Positions 11,216-23,053 of a DNA stretch of 64,000 bases are shown in pieces. The position numbers and the translations under genes are program-made. A model generated the notes under the pieces. That model had not been told where the DNA came from. It saw only the letters and a program-made list of their open reading frames with translations, and did not search any database. Positions within the stretch are counted from its first letter, which is position 1. Each line of letters starts with the position of its first letter. This stretch comes from Phanerodontia chrysosporium (Eukaryota > Basidiomycota > Agaricomycetes > Polyporales > Phanerochaetaceae), in the NCBI GenBank assembly GCA_001910725.1, contig MJGA01000008.1, positions 310,001 through 374,000 on the forward strand, given 5' to 3'.

Positions 11216-12905
11216 ATGCTCATCGACCTCAACTCCCACAAGGCGCAGCTTGTGCTGACCGCCATTGCAGCATCCGCCGCGACCGCGGGTGCCCTCGCGG
11301 CGTACAACAACCACACGCGCCGGCAAAAACGGCGAGGCTTGAACGACGATGTTCTCCGCTCGCTGTCCGAGCAGGAGGCTAAAGCGAAAGCGACACTGCT
11401 AGAGGGCCCGTCGCCGGGCAAGGCTATTCCGCAAACACCGCCTGCTCTTACCGGAGACTACAGCGAGGAGCTCATTCGCGAGCAGCTCGCGCGGAACTAC
11501 GCGTTCTTCGGCGAGGAGGGCATGGCGAAGATCAGGCGAGGAAAGGTTGTCGTTGTTGGCTGCGGAGGCGTGGGCAGCTGGGCAGCAGTCATGCTTGTGC
11601 GGTCGTAAGTAAGCCATTGTCTAGCTTTCCTGCCGTTCCAGTACTGAGTGCAGTGCAGAGGAGTGACAGACATCCGACTGGTGGACTTCGACTATGTCAC
11701 CCTTTCCTCGCTCAACAGGCACGCGACTGCAACTCTCGCGGACGTCGGCACCCCGAAGGTCAGCTGCATTGAGCGCACCTTGAAGCAAATCTCGCGCTGG
11801 GTCCGCGTGGATGCCCGCGTGGACATTTGGCGGAAGGATCAGGGAGGCCACTTGCTCGAGGGCGCTGACTGGGTCATCGGTGCGTGGATAGCTGAACTTC
11901 TGAATTCTAGTCTGACAGTCCTTCGTAGATGCCATTGACAACATCACGACCAAGGTCGACCTGTTGAAATACTGCCATGACCATGGAATCAAGGTAAGCG
12001 CATGCTCAGGTTATTTATAACCAGAGTGCTCACCTCACGAAGGTCTTCTCTTCTATGGGTGCAGGAGCCAAGTCCGACCCGACGCGAATTCAAATCAGTG
12101 ATATCTCACATACAATCTATGATCCCCTCGCCCGCTCCGTGCGCCGCCGGCTGCGCATGCAGGGCGTTGCTTCTGGCATCCCCGTTGTGTACTCGACAGA
12201 AGTACCAGGCGACGTGAAGCTTTTGCCGTTGCCGGAGGAAGAATTCAAGAAGGGCGATGTGAAGGAACTCGGCGTATTCGATGACTTTCGCGTACGGATC
12301 CTACCTGTTCTCGGTAAGTCGCGTGCAAGCACAGTCGTTACTCAGATCTAACCTGGTCTGTGTAACAGGGCCATTGCCGTCGATATTCGGCCTGCATATC
12401 GCAACCTACATCCTGTGCGAGATGGCTGGCAAGCCCATCTTGAACCCCCTCGCCGTGAAGGGCAGGAAGAAGCTGTACGAGAAGATGTGGCGCGACTTCC
12501 TGCACCGCGAGGAGAAAATCGCTGGCCACGCGCTCAAGTCAGTAACACACATGGAACTGTGGTGTGGTGACACGCGTCTGACCTGCATCTTTTAGCCGCC
12601 TGCCCATCGACGAGGACGACGTTGGCATGCTCTTCGAGGACATCCACCGAGGCCGCTCCGTCGTGCCGCCGCACCCCGTGCCGACGCGCCCCATGGCCGT
12701 CCGCTGGGACCCTGACCAGCCGCTCGTACTCGAGAATTGCGTCATCATGGAGGATAAGGAGGTCGAGCGGCACATGAAGGAGGTCTTCGGCGTCGGCGGC
12801 GATGGCACGAGGAAGCGGCCCGAGCAGCTCTGGGGCGCTGAGACCGCGCAGGTCGTCGCGCGCAGGGCAGAAGAGATCAGGCGCGACCGCGAGTGGAATT
12901 GGTGA
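11216..12905 (+). CDS. TCD1: tRNA threonylcarbamoyladenosine dehydratase (Tcd/TcdA/CsdL family)
   Basis: An E1-like (ThiF/MoeB) enzyme that uses ATP to cyclise t6A to ct6A at position 37 of ANN-decoding tRNAs. ATG 11216 is followed by a hydrophobic segment (VLTAIAASAATAGALAAY) that fits the membrane anchor of the fungal enzymes, which sit at the mitochondrial outer membrane in yeast. The nucleotide fold is clear: KVVVVGCGGVGSWAA, then IRLVDFDYVTLSSLNRHA (Asp and Arg of the adenylation site), GTPKVSCIERTLKQI and DAIDNITTKVDLLKYC. SSMGAGAKSDPTRI and GPLPSIFGLHIATYI follow. Six introns of about 45-60 nt all join in frame. It ends at TGA 12905 with RRAEEIRRDREWNW. Yeast has two paralogues (TCD1, TCD2); which is closer cannot be told. 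Confidence 0.93.
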
Positions 12906-13041
12906 ACGTCGTGATCCCAGTACTATTGTTCCGTGTACGCTACATCTATACAAACATATACTGTCACAATGATAGATGCGTGCTACATCTGCTATCGTGA
13001 CTACTGTTCCTAGGCGTAAATACTGTTCAGAGCGGAGCAAC

Positions 13042-14299
13042 TTAGTTGGGCGGGCAGAAGGTGATGGTGTAGTCAGCCGCAAGGCCGGAGTTGCAGGTCC
13101 AGAGAGCGGTGCCGCTGCTCTCGTCTGCACTGGCCGTCAGCCTCGGTATACAGCAGAAAATGGTCAAGACGTACCGTAGGCGTAAGCGTACGCGTTGGGG
13201 CAGTTGCCCTCTGCACATCCCACATCGTCAGGGCGCCGCTGATGAGACTCGGCCGAGCGCACTCACTGAAGTACGAGTAGTAGGCGACGCCAGAGGGCGG
13301 GCACGTCGCCGCGGTGTCGTACTGGCCGCTGCAGCAGTTCGGCGAGTTGGCCTGGTTGCCGTCGAGGTTGGCCTCGCAGGCGCTCCTGCAGCCAACGGGG
13401 AAGCCGGTCGAGTCGAAGGGGCCCTTCAGCGGGGCGGGGCCTGACTCGTGCGTCAGCACTTTATGCTGGGGTATGGCGGGGAGGGTACGCACAGTTCGGG
13501 CCAAGGTCGACCGGGCAGGACGCGACACCGCAGCCCTTGTTGTTGTCGATGCGCATAGGCAGGTTGTAGCCGTCGACGAGAGAGACTGACAGCAAGTCAT
13601 GAGGACGAGGGGAGTGGAGGAACGGTATGTTGTGCGTACCATCGTAATAGTCCAGGTTGCCGTCACCCTGAAGCGTGAACTCGGCGACCGTAGCCGGCGG
13701 GACGCCCTGTGCATCATGTGAGCAGCTAATGCATTGCTCGCGCGGTTGGACTCACCGTGCCGGTGTGCGGGTCGCAAAGGAGGCCGCCGTTGCAGCCGCC
13801 GTCAGCGCACTGCGTGGCGGGGTTCGGATTGCTGAAGTCGCAGTTGCGGCGACCCTGAATACACTGTCAGCATGCGCCCGGAGAATGTCCGAAGGTGGGG
13901 AGCGCGCACCCAGATGCGGCCCGCCTTCCAGTTGTCGGGCACGGTGAAGCTCACGGCGGTATACGCGCCTGCCTCCCATCTGACCCAGGGAGCACGCCGG
14001 TCAGTGACGGGAGCTGCCACGGGATGGGAAGCGCTTACCCGGTCGGGTAGTTTGGCACAGCGGTGCCGACGTTAAGGTCGGTGAACATCTGTCCAATGTC
14101 AGTATGTGCTCCGGACTCAGAGGCGCGTCCTGCGAGCAACTCACCGCAGGCCTGGAAGAGTGCGGTGTCAGCAGCGTGACGACCGCACGGATCGAAGCAC
14201 GTACCAGATGGTGAACGGGCAGCCGTTGTACACGGTGAATGTACGTGCGCTGGCAACAGCCACGAGCGAAGCAGCGAGAAGAGTGGAAGCGGCCTTCAT
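13042..14299 (-). CDS. Secreted thaumatin-like protein
   Basis: ATG 14299 gives a signal peptide (MKAASTLLAASLVAVASA) directly followed by RTFTVYNGCPFTIW, the conserved thaumatin start. Further family segments: PDNWKAGRIWGRRNCDFS, CADGGCNGGLLCD, GDGNLDYYDVSLVDGYNL, NNKGCGVASCPVDLGPNC, PVGCRSACEANL and NSPNCCSGQYDTAATCPP, ending ITFCPPN at TAA 13042. The many paired Cys and the DYYDVSLVDGYN segment are characteristic. Eight or so short introns. Basidiomycete members include a Lentinula enzyme with beta-1,3-glucanase activity involved in fruit-body wall lysis, so an extracellular wall role is plausible; enzymatic activity cannot be judged here. A TATAAAA lies about 85 bp upstream of the start. 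Confidence 0.94.
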
Positions 14300-14380
14300 G
14301 ATGAGAGTGGAAGCGTCGAACGAGGAGTAGCAGGAAGCTGGCTGGCGGGCTGCTGAAGTAAATCCTCGAAATCGTAGAGC

Positions 14381-14388
14381 TTTTATAC
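14381..14388 (-). promoter_or_regulatory. TATA box of the thaumatin-like gene
   Basis: Minus-strand reading is GGTATAAAAGC, about 85 bp upstream of the ATG at 14299. Consensus, orientation and distance fit a fungal core promoter. Confidence 0.55.
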
Positions 14389-16827
14389 CCTTCCGCCGCT
14401 CAGTGTCGCTTGATGGATTGTCACGATGATTTGACATATAGCCGTGACCCGCCGCCAAAGGCATTGTGGGTCGACGGCAGGCATCACCACGGAAGGCGGC
14501 CGCAAGGGCAGCACAGACCCGATCTGGCGACGTATGACCGAGTGCACATGTGGCTGCAGCGAACGATCATAAGGCTGCAGCGTATTGGACTGATACTGCG
14601 TCTAGCAATGCTCACCTCCGCTTCCCGGCGAATAGCTAAATTGAGGCGCGTCCCAACGAACGCTGGGGCGCATCATGATTAGGCGGTGTCAGCCGGTCCA
14701 GGTCGGACAGAAGGACGCATGCTGCACCTAGTCATGTCGATGGGTTAGTCCGAACGTGCTTCTGTGGTCATGCGCTCAGACTGTGAATTCCATAGCAGTG
14801 ACTTCATTCCAGACAGAATCAGTGCTTTTTATCGCAGAGCTTTTGCGCCCTCACCTGATGCCCAGTTTTGCGCGATGATCGCAGTCACCAAGATGCTTCC
14901 TATGTTGCGAGAGAAGTCTAGCATCTATGTGTAGAACCGATGACGGTCGCCATCCAGGAAGACGAAGCAGGATCTCGTTCACGTGTATCAGGTCCTTCGC
15001 TGAGGTCTCTCGCACGGCAAAAGTCGATAGGAAAAACCCTAGACCATATCCACCGTTAGCAGCAACACTCAACTATTTGTGGGAAGTCAACATCACCTAC
15101 CGAATGGCGCGTCACCTGCTGCCAGGTTGATGGAATCAATTCTAGGCCAGCGGTGACGAGGACATTTCTGCATCACAGATGCTAAATCTTCTGGGGAGTA
15201 CGTTCTGCAGGCATTCACCTTGATCCACCAGCGTGCCGGTGGACGCATGCCAGGATGTCAGGCATGCAGAGAGGACGGGCGAATGTAACCGGAATAAGGC
15301 TGGCCAGTGCGCCAAGCTTGGTGACGCCGACTGCCGCATCAAGGCTAGATAGGCTGTTGATATTGGTCGGCTGCGTTGCCTGGACGGGGAATCGCAGGGC
15401 ACCGCATGGCATAGGAGGAGGCTGGCCGGCGTAGAGCTTTGTGGCGTTATCCGGTGATCGTGGTTCGGCCGTATTTCTTCGGGCCGCCGGTAGGGACCGA
15501 TCATCCTTAACGCCGCGTAGGCCCTAGAAGCTGCGTCCAATAACACACCCCCGCAGGGAGTAGCTCACAGGCCACTGAGTCGTCCGATATGACGTGACGA
15601 ATGCCAGCAATTGGCGGTCAAGGCTGGTATTTGCACATCAGAAATCAAGGTAGGCTGGGCTGTGAATGATGTACGCGTATTCTCTTCACTCTACATTGGA
15701 AGGTGCTATCAGAGTCTCATATGGAAATATAAATTTTCGGGACTTACTCTGGCTAAGTCCGACTGCTTCTCAACCGTCGCGTACGAGCGAAGCACGAGAC
15801 ATCGTCGGTCCCGACAGGACGGGCGATCCTATACGTGGCATCACATGCTGCATCCACTAGCGGCCTAGATGTGCCTGACAATGCGCACTGCGGCTGGTAA
15901 TCGTTTTTGCATATTATCGGACTGCTTGCGACCTCTTCGATACCGTCAGTGTCATGAAATGGGAGTGAGACACACCGGTGACGATGCACTGGTGCCAGAG
16001 CAGGACAAGGTAACTTAGGCCATCAGGAGGACTCACATTGCTGGAAAGGGTCAAGACACTGATAATATCTCACTACCTGGCTCAAAAGTCTTCGAGCTAC
16101 ACGATTCTTTGACGGCCTTGTACTCAATTTCTGTAGAACAGTTTAAGTATTCGAAAGCTTCGACGCAGCCTGAGATCGCAACGTGTGAGTTGAGCAGCTC
16201 CAGGACTTACTTACCAGTAGACTATGTACTGAACAAGACAGCCTAGAGTCTGCTGCGATGCGTTGCCGTACATCCTGAAATTTGCATACCATTGCGGTTG
16301 AGGCCAACGTGTGCACAGTGCCGCGCGTCAGCGGAAGGGGCGTCCCTGGGGTCTCTGATGTCGTGTCCATCAATACCCCCTGTCACTCCATCCGAGGTCA
16401 TCCCTCTGCCCGACGCGTGCTCGTCTCTTGAAGCTTGAAGATTGTATGCACGCGCGGCCTTCAGGCGCGGCGCGGCACTAGCATGCGATCTCTTACGCTC
16501 GAAGGCCCGAGGATGCGTCATCAAACTCTCTGCATGCCGCAATCAGGTACGTACAGTGATATTTGTTTGTCTATGCAATGCGCGGCGCGCGTTCGTCCGC
16601 CGACGGCGGCAAGTTAGCTGCGACTGGGGTTATTGGCAGATATGACGGGCTGAATTATGACTCGAACTCAAACCACATTTGATAGGGTGACTGTATCGCA
16701 ATAACTGCATGCGTGGCCTGCCGGCACTGGTCACTCCGACACGATTCATAGAGGCTAGTTCGCACCGTACTCAAGGATAAAGGTGGTGCTGACTATCTTG
16801 CAGTCCCCGTCTTCTAGCACGCACAGG
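14389..16827. other. Gene-poor spacer, possible eroded gene remnants
   Basis: About 2.4 kb with only short broken frames. A minus-strand stretch around 14850-15550 has hydrophobic snippets such as NIGSILVTAIIAQNW in one frame and GYGLGFFLSTFAV in another, interrupted by stops. It could be a decayed membrane-protein gene, but no family could be assigned. No tRNA, tandem repeat or transposase was recognised. Confidence 0.3.
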
Positions 16828-18827
16828 ATGGACGACGTCAATCTGTTCATCCGAGCAAGGACCCTGTTGGACTCCGTTCTTGTGCTGATACTCACCTCAA
16901 TAGGATATGCCGTTGCAAACGCCGTATACAATGTCTACTTCCACCCATTGTCAAAGTTCCCCGGACCGCGCATGGCTGCTGCGTCTCGATGGTGGAAGAC
17001 TTACGTGGAAGTGTATAGAGACGAAAGCATTGTAGACCGCCTCTTTCACCTTCATGAGAAATATGGTGAGTACACGTATGCGTTGGCAATATTGCGCAGC
17101 AGGGCCGGCTGACTCGGAACAGGGAACGTTGTGCGCATCGCTCCGGACGAGGTATGTCACGCAACCCACCGATCACTGAAGTCCCACCATCTAATTATCC
17201 GTCATGTACTAGCTGCACTTCAGCGATCCGGCGGTGTACAACGCAATATATTCTCCAAAGTCGCGATGGAACAAGGACCCTCTTATGTATGCGCCCTTCG
17301 GCTTCGGATCCCACAGGTCCATGTTCTCGACCGTCGAGTACCAGCCAGCAAAGAAGCGTAGAGACCTCGCCGCTCCGCACTTCTCCCGCAAATCCGTGTT
17401 GAACCTACAGCGTGTCATCCAGGCGGGGGTGAGTAACGTCCAAGTATTGTCCGCATTAAAGTCAGCTAACTCATCGTCCAGATTGACGAGCTCTGCGATG
17501 CGATGGCTCAACGCGCCGCGGAAGGAAAGCCCACTGACATCTACAGCGCGTTTCGGTGCCTCAATTTCGACAACGTCACGTCTTACTGCTTCGGTTGGTC
17601 TCTTCATATGGTCCGCAGCCCGGACTTCAGTGCGGAGCCTGTGCAGAACATGCAGGACATGCACTCCAGCTACCAAGTCTGGAAGCATTTCCTGTGGCTA
17701 CGGACCCCGATGCGGCTCTTGCTTAGTGTGCTGGGCAAGCGGCCGATGCCGTATTTCCGCGTGATCATGGTACGTCGCCCTTGGTAGTTATGAGATCTAC
17801 AAAACTCAATGGACTACCTTGGTGCAGAAAATTAAGGAGCAGGTTGATGGATATTTGGAGAGACCAGAAGAGCTTGACAACGCGCCGCATTCCCTCATAT
17901 TTCACTCGCTCATGGATCCTGCCCAGAGCACAAAGCTGGACAAGCAGTCCGTCGTGGAAGAAGCGAACCTGCTCATTATCGCCGGCACAGACACGATCAG
18001 CAATGCGTCCGCGCTCGGGACTCTATTCCTGCTGTCCGATGGTGGGTATATGCGAGACAAACTCCAGGCAGAGCTGAAAGCGATCTGGCCACGGCTGGAC
18101 GACAAGCCGAGCCTCGAGGTGCTCGAGAGCAGTGCGCCCTACCTCGTACGCTTCATCACTCCTCTAGCTCTCGCAGAACGCTAACCGCCACGCAGAAGGC
18201 TGCGTGTAAAGAATCCCTCCGCCTCAGCCACGGTGTCATGTCGCCTCTTCTGCGGGTCGTACCTTCGCAGGGTGCGACACTCGGCGGGCACTTCGTTCTG
18301 GCGGGGTATGATACAACGTGCATCAGCGATTAGTCTGTGCGCTCACGTGCCTTGCAGACAAAAGTTGGCATATGCAACGCCTTCGTGCATCTCAATCCTG
18401 CCTTGTTCCCTGACCCCACGTGTTCCGCCCGGAACGCTGGCCGGAACCAGGTGCCGAATCGCTCGATACCTGGCTGGTTGCGTTCTCCAAAGGGCCGCGG
18501 AGCTGTATTGGCATCAAGTGAGTTGTGCGATCTAGGTGTCTAGGAAGCATAGCCGCTGACACGTTGTAGTCTCGGATGGTGCGAGCTCTACATGAACCTC
18601 GCGAACCTCTTTCGCAGGTTCGATCTCAAACTTGATCACAGAGTGCAGGTCTTGTTTCTCGGGGGCTCGTGAGTCAGTTTTCTGGTGTGAAATCCTCTGT
18701 ACTCATGCATGGTTTTCCGACGGCCCTCAGGAGGGTTCGGGCTTACGACCTCTGGTACCAGGATCGATTCCTTCCTTATTATCAGGGCCCAGACTTACTT
18801 GTCCATGCGACACCCGTTTCTGATTGA
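16828..18827 (+). CDS. Cytochrome P450 monooxygenase, copy 1 (trichodiene-oxygenase-like), frame disrupted
   Basis: ATG 16828 starts an N-terminal membrane anchor (SVLVLILTSIGYAVANAVY), then YFHPLSKFPGPRMAAASRWW, the proline hinge typical of fungal microsomal P450s. The I-helix oxygen-binding motif is LLIIAGTDTISNASAL (near 17970-18010), the ExxR helix is KESLRLSHG (near 18210), and the heme loop is FSKGPRSCIGI (near 18490-18520) with its Cys. The C-terminus RAYDLWYQDRFLPYYQ ends at TGA 18827. Intron positions match copy 2. Two problems occur in the last third. The conserved FRPERW block is one base out of frame with the preceding LNPALFPDP (C run at 18414-18417), and the intron after GGHFVLA has a donor (near 18301-18306) whose phase does not match its acceptor. 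Either the gene has decayed or single G/C bases are missing from the assembly; I favour the latter. Substrate unknown. Confidence 0.85.
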
Positions 18828-19989
18828 ACTATGATGATCCATGAGTAGTACGAGGGTCTAGTAGGGTTGACACGGAGTTGGTTAGAGGAACACGTGTGAG
18901 ATGGCTTCGGACAGCTCATGGCTATCGCGAAGAGTAAGTAATGCTTTCAGACTGGGCGGTGTAGGTAGGGCCGGTGGTTATCGCAGAGCGTCGGTCGCCT
19001 GCGAACTGGTCAGACATATTGCGGTCCTGTCGTGCATGGGTGTACGGGGTCCTGGGTTCTAGATTGATCCGCCCACAGCCTCTCCACCTCCCTCACCAAA
19101 TCCCTCACTGCGTTCAGCGACTCGGCGCGGGAGACATCCTGAGCTTCAGGTACTGGTGAGGATCATAATCTTGAAAAGGTGACGAGAAGTCGCAGCATAG
19201 ACCTTTGATGCTGTTATAGCCCCTGTATGCATGTTGCGACTGGTGCTCTTCAAGTGAGACCGGTAGCGGGTCGGTGTAAGGCTATCATATGCATCCCTCG
19301 CACATCCTCTGGAGAGTCCAACGGAACTCGCGTCTTACACTAGTTATTTCCAGGACTGCCATCCCACAGGCCGATGTTCACGCGAGACAGCATCCTGCTG
19401 AGCATGTTGGGACGGCAAGGGCTCGGCTTCACACGGAACCGGCGCCAGCCTGAAGGACGTGCACCGGATGGACAAGCTGCGCGAAGCTCGTTTGTCGGCC
19501 CGTGGTAGCGGCCAACCTTGTTCGTACGTGCTCATGCGAAATGAACTCGATTCGCTCTTCTGTTACAACCAACGATCCAAGTAGCACCAGAGGCACTTCT
19601 GGGTAGTCGAGTCTCCTAATCGAGGCTTGGAGGAGACCTTCGCGCGCGGTATTAGACGGCAGAGGGCTCCAGGCTCGGACAACGGCATGTTCAAATTTGA
19701 GACTCACATGGGCGGTACGACGTGTTCGGGTTAAGGGCGCAGGACGCGCCGGCGGTGCACCATTTGTACTAACTACGAGATTGCCTGTGTTGATGTTACA
19801 GCAGAACCTGCCATATATTTGACAGGAGACGACTGCGCCGCTATCAGTGCATGTGTGACTGGGCCCCTAGGTACCATCAGCGCAGCAAGACTTACGATCG
19901 GCGGTTCGTATAAAGTGGGTCCCATTCCAGGCATATGTCCAACATTCGATAACAGTTTGCTCCGACCTCCCCTGTCCCTTTCAATCGTG
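18828..19989. other. Spacer between the two P450 genes
   Basis: About 1.2 kb. Several short frames on the minus strand (around 19340-19710) show no recognisable motif and no plausible splicing partner. Nothing supportable found. Confidence 0.3.
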
Positions 19990-22040
19990 ATGAACGTTTG
20001 GGCACGGGTTTCTGAAGGGTGGACGGCACTGGAGGTGATTCTTGTGGCGTTGCTCACTTCGATAGGATACGTCGTCACAACCGCTCTGTACAACATCTAC
20101 TTCCACCCGTTATCGAAGTTTCCTGGGCCGAAGCTAGCTGCTTCTTCTTGGTTGTGGAAGGCCTACGTTGAAGTGATCAAGGGCGAGAGTATTCTCGACC
20201 GACTGTCCAAGCTACATGAGGAGTATGGTAAGCACATGGCTCCATAGAGTTTGCCGTGTATCATCTGCTGACTTGTTGAAACCCAGGCCCAGTTGTGCGT
20301 ATCGCACCTGACGAGGTACGGGGAGCCTGTCTACTCATGAGTTTCCTTATACTCACCGGCACTTGATCAGCTTCACTTCAACGATCCAGCGGTATACAAT
20401 GAGATATACACTGCACGGTCACGTTGGAACAAGGACGACGTAATGTACGCGCCCTTTGGCAAGGACACTTCTATTTTCACAACCCGCGAGTTCCGAGAGG
20501 CGAAGAAACGGCGCGACCTTTCCGCACCACACTTCTCACGCAAAACAGTACTGAGCTTGCAAGGACTCATTCAGGAGGGGTATGAGCTCTTTTCGCTCTT
20601 GAATAGTTTGCGCTCATGATAGTCTTTATGTGCTGCAGATTGACGAGTTCTGCGAGGTGATCACCAAGCGAGACGCAGACAGCAAGACTACCGACATATT
20701 TCGCGCGTTCCGTTGTCTCGACTTTGACAACGTCTCTTCGTTCTGCTTCGGCTGGTCGGAGCATGCCATTCAGGCCCCAGACTTCAACTCAGCGGCGGTC
20801 GAGGAGCTGCAACATTCCAACAAGGACTTTCAGTTCTGGAAGCACTTCCTGCGCCTTCCGCTACCGGTGCTACTGCTCGCGAGTGTGTACTTCAGGATCA
20901 AGCACAAGATATGGCCTTTGCCATATTCCACGGTGTATCGGGTGCGTGTGGATTTGGCACTGTTGCTCAGAGTGGAGGTTGATATCTCGTGGTGTAGAGG
21001 ATCAAGAAGCAAATCGCCACATACATTGACAAGCCTGAAGAACTCGACAAAACCCCACACCCCACTGTCTTTCACGTGCTCATGGACTCATCTCATGGCA
21101 CAAGATTGAGCGCGACAGCAATGGCCGAGGAGGCAAGCCTGTTTCTCATCGCAGGTACAGACACGACGAGCAATGCCTCTGCTCTCGGCACCATCTTCGC
21201 CCTTTCAGACAATGGCTATATGCGCAACAAGCTTAAGGAGGAGCTGAAGTCGGTATGGCCACGATTAGAGGATAAGCCAAGTCTTGAGGTACTCGAGAGC
21301 TTGCCGTACCTTGTGAGTATCTTATCGAGCACCTCTGCAAGGTGACGCTGACCCTCGAACAGAAAGCCGTGTGCAAGGAATCTCTGCGTCTCAGCCACGG
21401 TGCTATGTCACCTCTCATGCGTGTTGTTCCTCAACAAGGCGCGGTGCTTGGAGGGCATTTCGTCCCGGGCGGTGTACGTCATTAAGCTCCTCGCATTATT
21501 ACTGAGATGGCGTCCTGATATGTTTTCTAGACGAAGGTCGGTATGGCCCACACCTTTGTTCACTTCAACCCTACTCTGTTTCCTGAGCCGCACACCTTTC
21601 GGCCTGAGCGTTGGCTGGAGCCTGGCGCCGAGGCGCTCGACACCTGGAACGTAGCGTTTTCCAAAGGGCCTCGAAGCTGTCTCGGGATTAAGTGAGCTCT
21701 CTTCACCCTGTCTACGTGGAACTATGGGACTTACGGTGGCGACGCAGTCTCGCGTGGTGCGAGCTCTATATGAACATTGCCCACATATTTCGCAGGTTCG
21801 ATCTCAAGCTGGAGCAGGGAGTGCAAAAATTGTTTGATAAGAAGCCGTGAGTGTCAGCAGTTTTCCTGCACCGATACGCTCTCATCATTTACCCTTGACG
21901 TGGCATATAGGCCCGTCCGACCATACGACCTCTGGCATCGGGACTGTTTCCTGCCCTACTTGGACGGCGTGACCTACTTGTCTACGCTACTCCTTCAACA
22001 GACTAGACTGAGCTATGCTATTGGATTCCACGCTGTGTAG
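19990..22040 (+). CDS. Cytochrome P450 monooxygenase, copy 2 (trichodiene-oxygenase-like)
   Basis: Paralogue of the gene 1.2 kb upstream, same strand and intron layout. ATG 19990 gives MNVWARVSEGWTALEVILV, a membrane anchor, then YFHPLSKFPGPKLAASSWLW. Oxygen-binding I-helix LFLIAGTDTTSNASAL near 21150-21180, ExxR helix KESLRLSHGAM near 21380, PERW motif TFRPERWLEPGAEALD near 21590-21630 and heme loop FSKGPRSCLGI near 21660-21690 are all present. It ends at TAG 22040 after RPYDLWHRDCFLPYLDG plus a tail of about 25 residues. One splice problem: the intron after QEG has a donor at the end of a four-G run (20577-20580) that is one base short of the phase required by IDEFCEV; in copy 1 the same intron has five G and is in phase. 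The enzyme should be ER-anchored and need a P450 reductase. Substrate unknown. Confidence 0.9.
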
Positions 22041-23053
22041 GGCAATATTCTGCAGAGACGAAGGGGACCACGCAGAGTCGCTAGTGTAGTATTATCTCAC
22101 CATGGTCTTATTGTATCGAGAATCGTCCAAAATCGAGCACCTAATCACATCTTAAGGGCTTGCATATCTCTTTGATGCACACAAGAGGGCTGAACTTAGA
22201 CTCCGAACACGATAGGCATGCACGCTGACGTGCGGCGAAGACAGGGCTCGGGCTCGCACCTACTTCAACACTTTCCTTACGCGGATCTCGGAGTGTATTT
22301 AGGCGCCCGATGTTCAGGTCTGCCCGCGCGCAGAGTCTGTCGCTGCTGCTACTTACACTCACCATTAGATTACTCAAGCTCACAAAATTGCAGTCCAATA
22401 ACCTCAACTGCTTGAGGAATGCACTATGTTTCTCGCCAAACGTTGCGGTGCCAATTTGACAAACCAAGATACCCTCCGTTCTGGCGAGACGTAGGTAAGA
22501 TTTCGGAACGGCCGTTCAGTACTCTTGGATGCGAGTGCGCTACCTCCCACGTAACACTGCTTGTAAGTAAAATCCTTCCATTTTTTCGCCGTCTACTCAT
22601 CCTTTCAAGGGTACGGGTCAGATTATCCGGTATCACCGTTGCGTCCGCAGGATGAAGATCCTATCCCGAGGGCCCTCTACTACTCACTTGCCAGGTGTAT
22701 GAGCATTCTCACGAGCCCGAGTCATCATGCGCTTGCGCTCTATAGGGTGCAGTTGACTCCATGGAGTCTTTTGAAAGCGATTGGACACCATGCAAAGTTT
22801 GATAAGCAAGACCGCCCGCTGCCTCGTTCTGACTACAAAGCATCACATCTTCCTAGGCTTCCCATTCGAAGCTGTTTTCATGTAGACTTTAACACACGTG
22901 GTCACTTCCGGTACAGAGCGTATTCTCTTCTAACCGGCTCTATTTCTCACGATATCGGCACAGAATTCAGGCCCATACCCCGTCGAGCGTCCTACATATA
23001 GCCCGGAGACCGCGGTGCGTTCTAATAGTGCTACGGTGCCGCCAGCCTTGCAA
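22041..23053. other. Spacer between P450 copy 2 and O-methyltransferase
   Basis: About 1 kb, moderately AT-rich, with short frames on both strands that show no family motif. The last few hundred bases should contain the promoter of the O-methyltransferase; no clear TATA box was identified. Confidence 0.3.

Noticed and set aside
14850..15550. Possible transporter gene on the minus strand
   Set aside because: Hydrophobic snippets occur in different frames separated by stops and could not be spliced into a known family.
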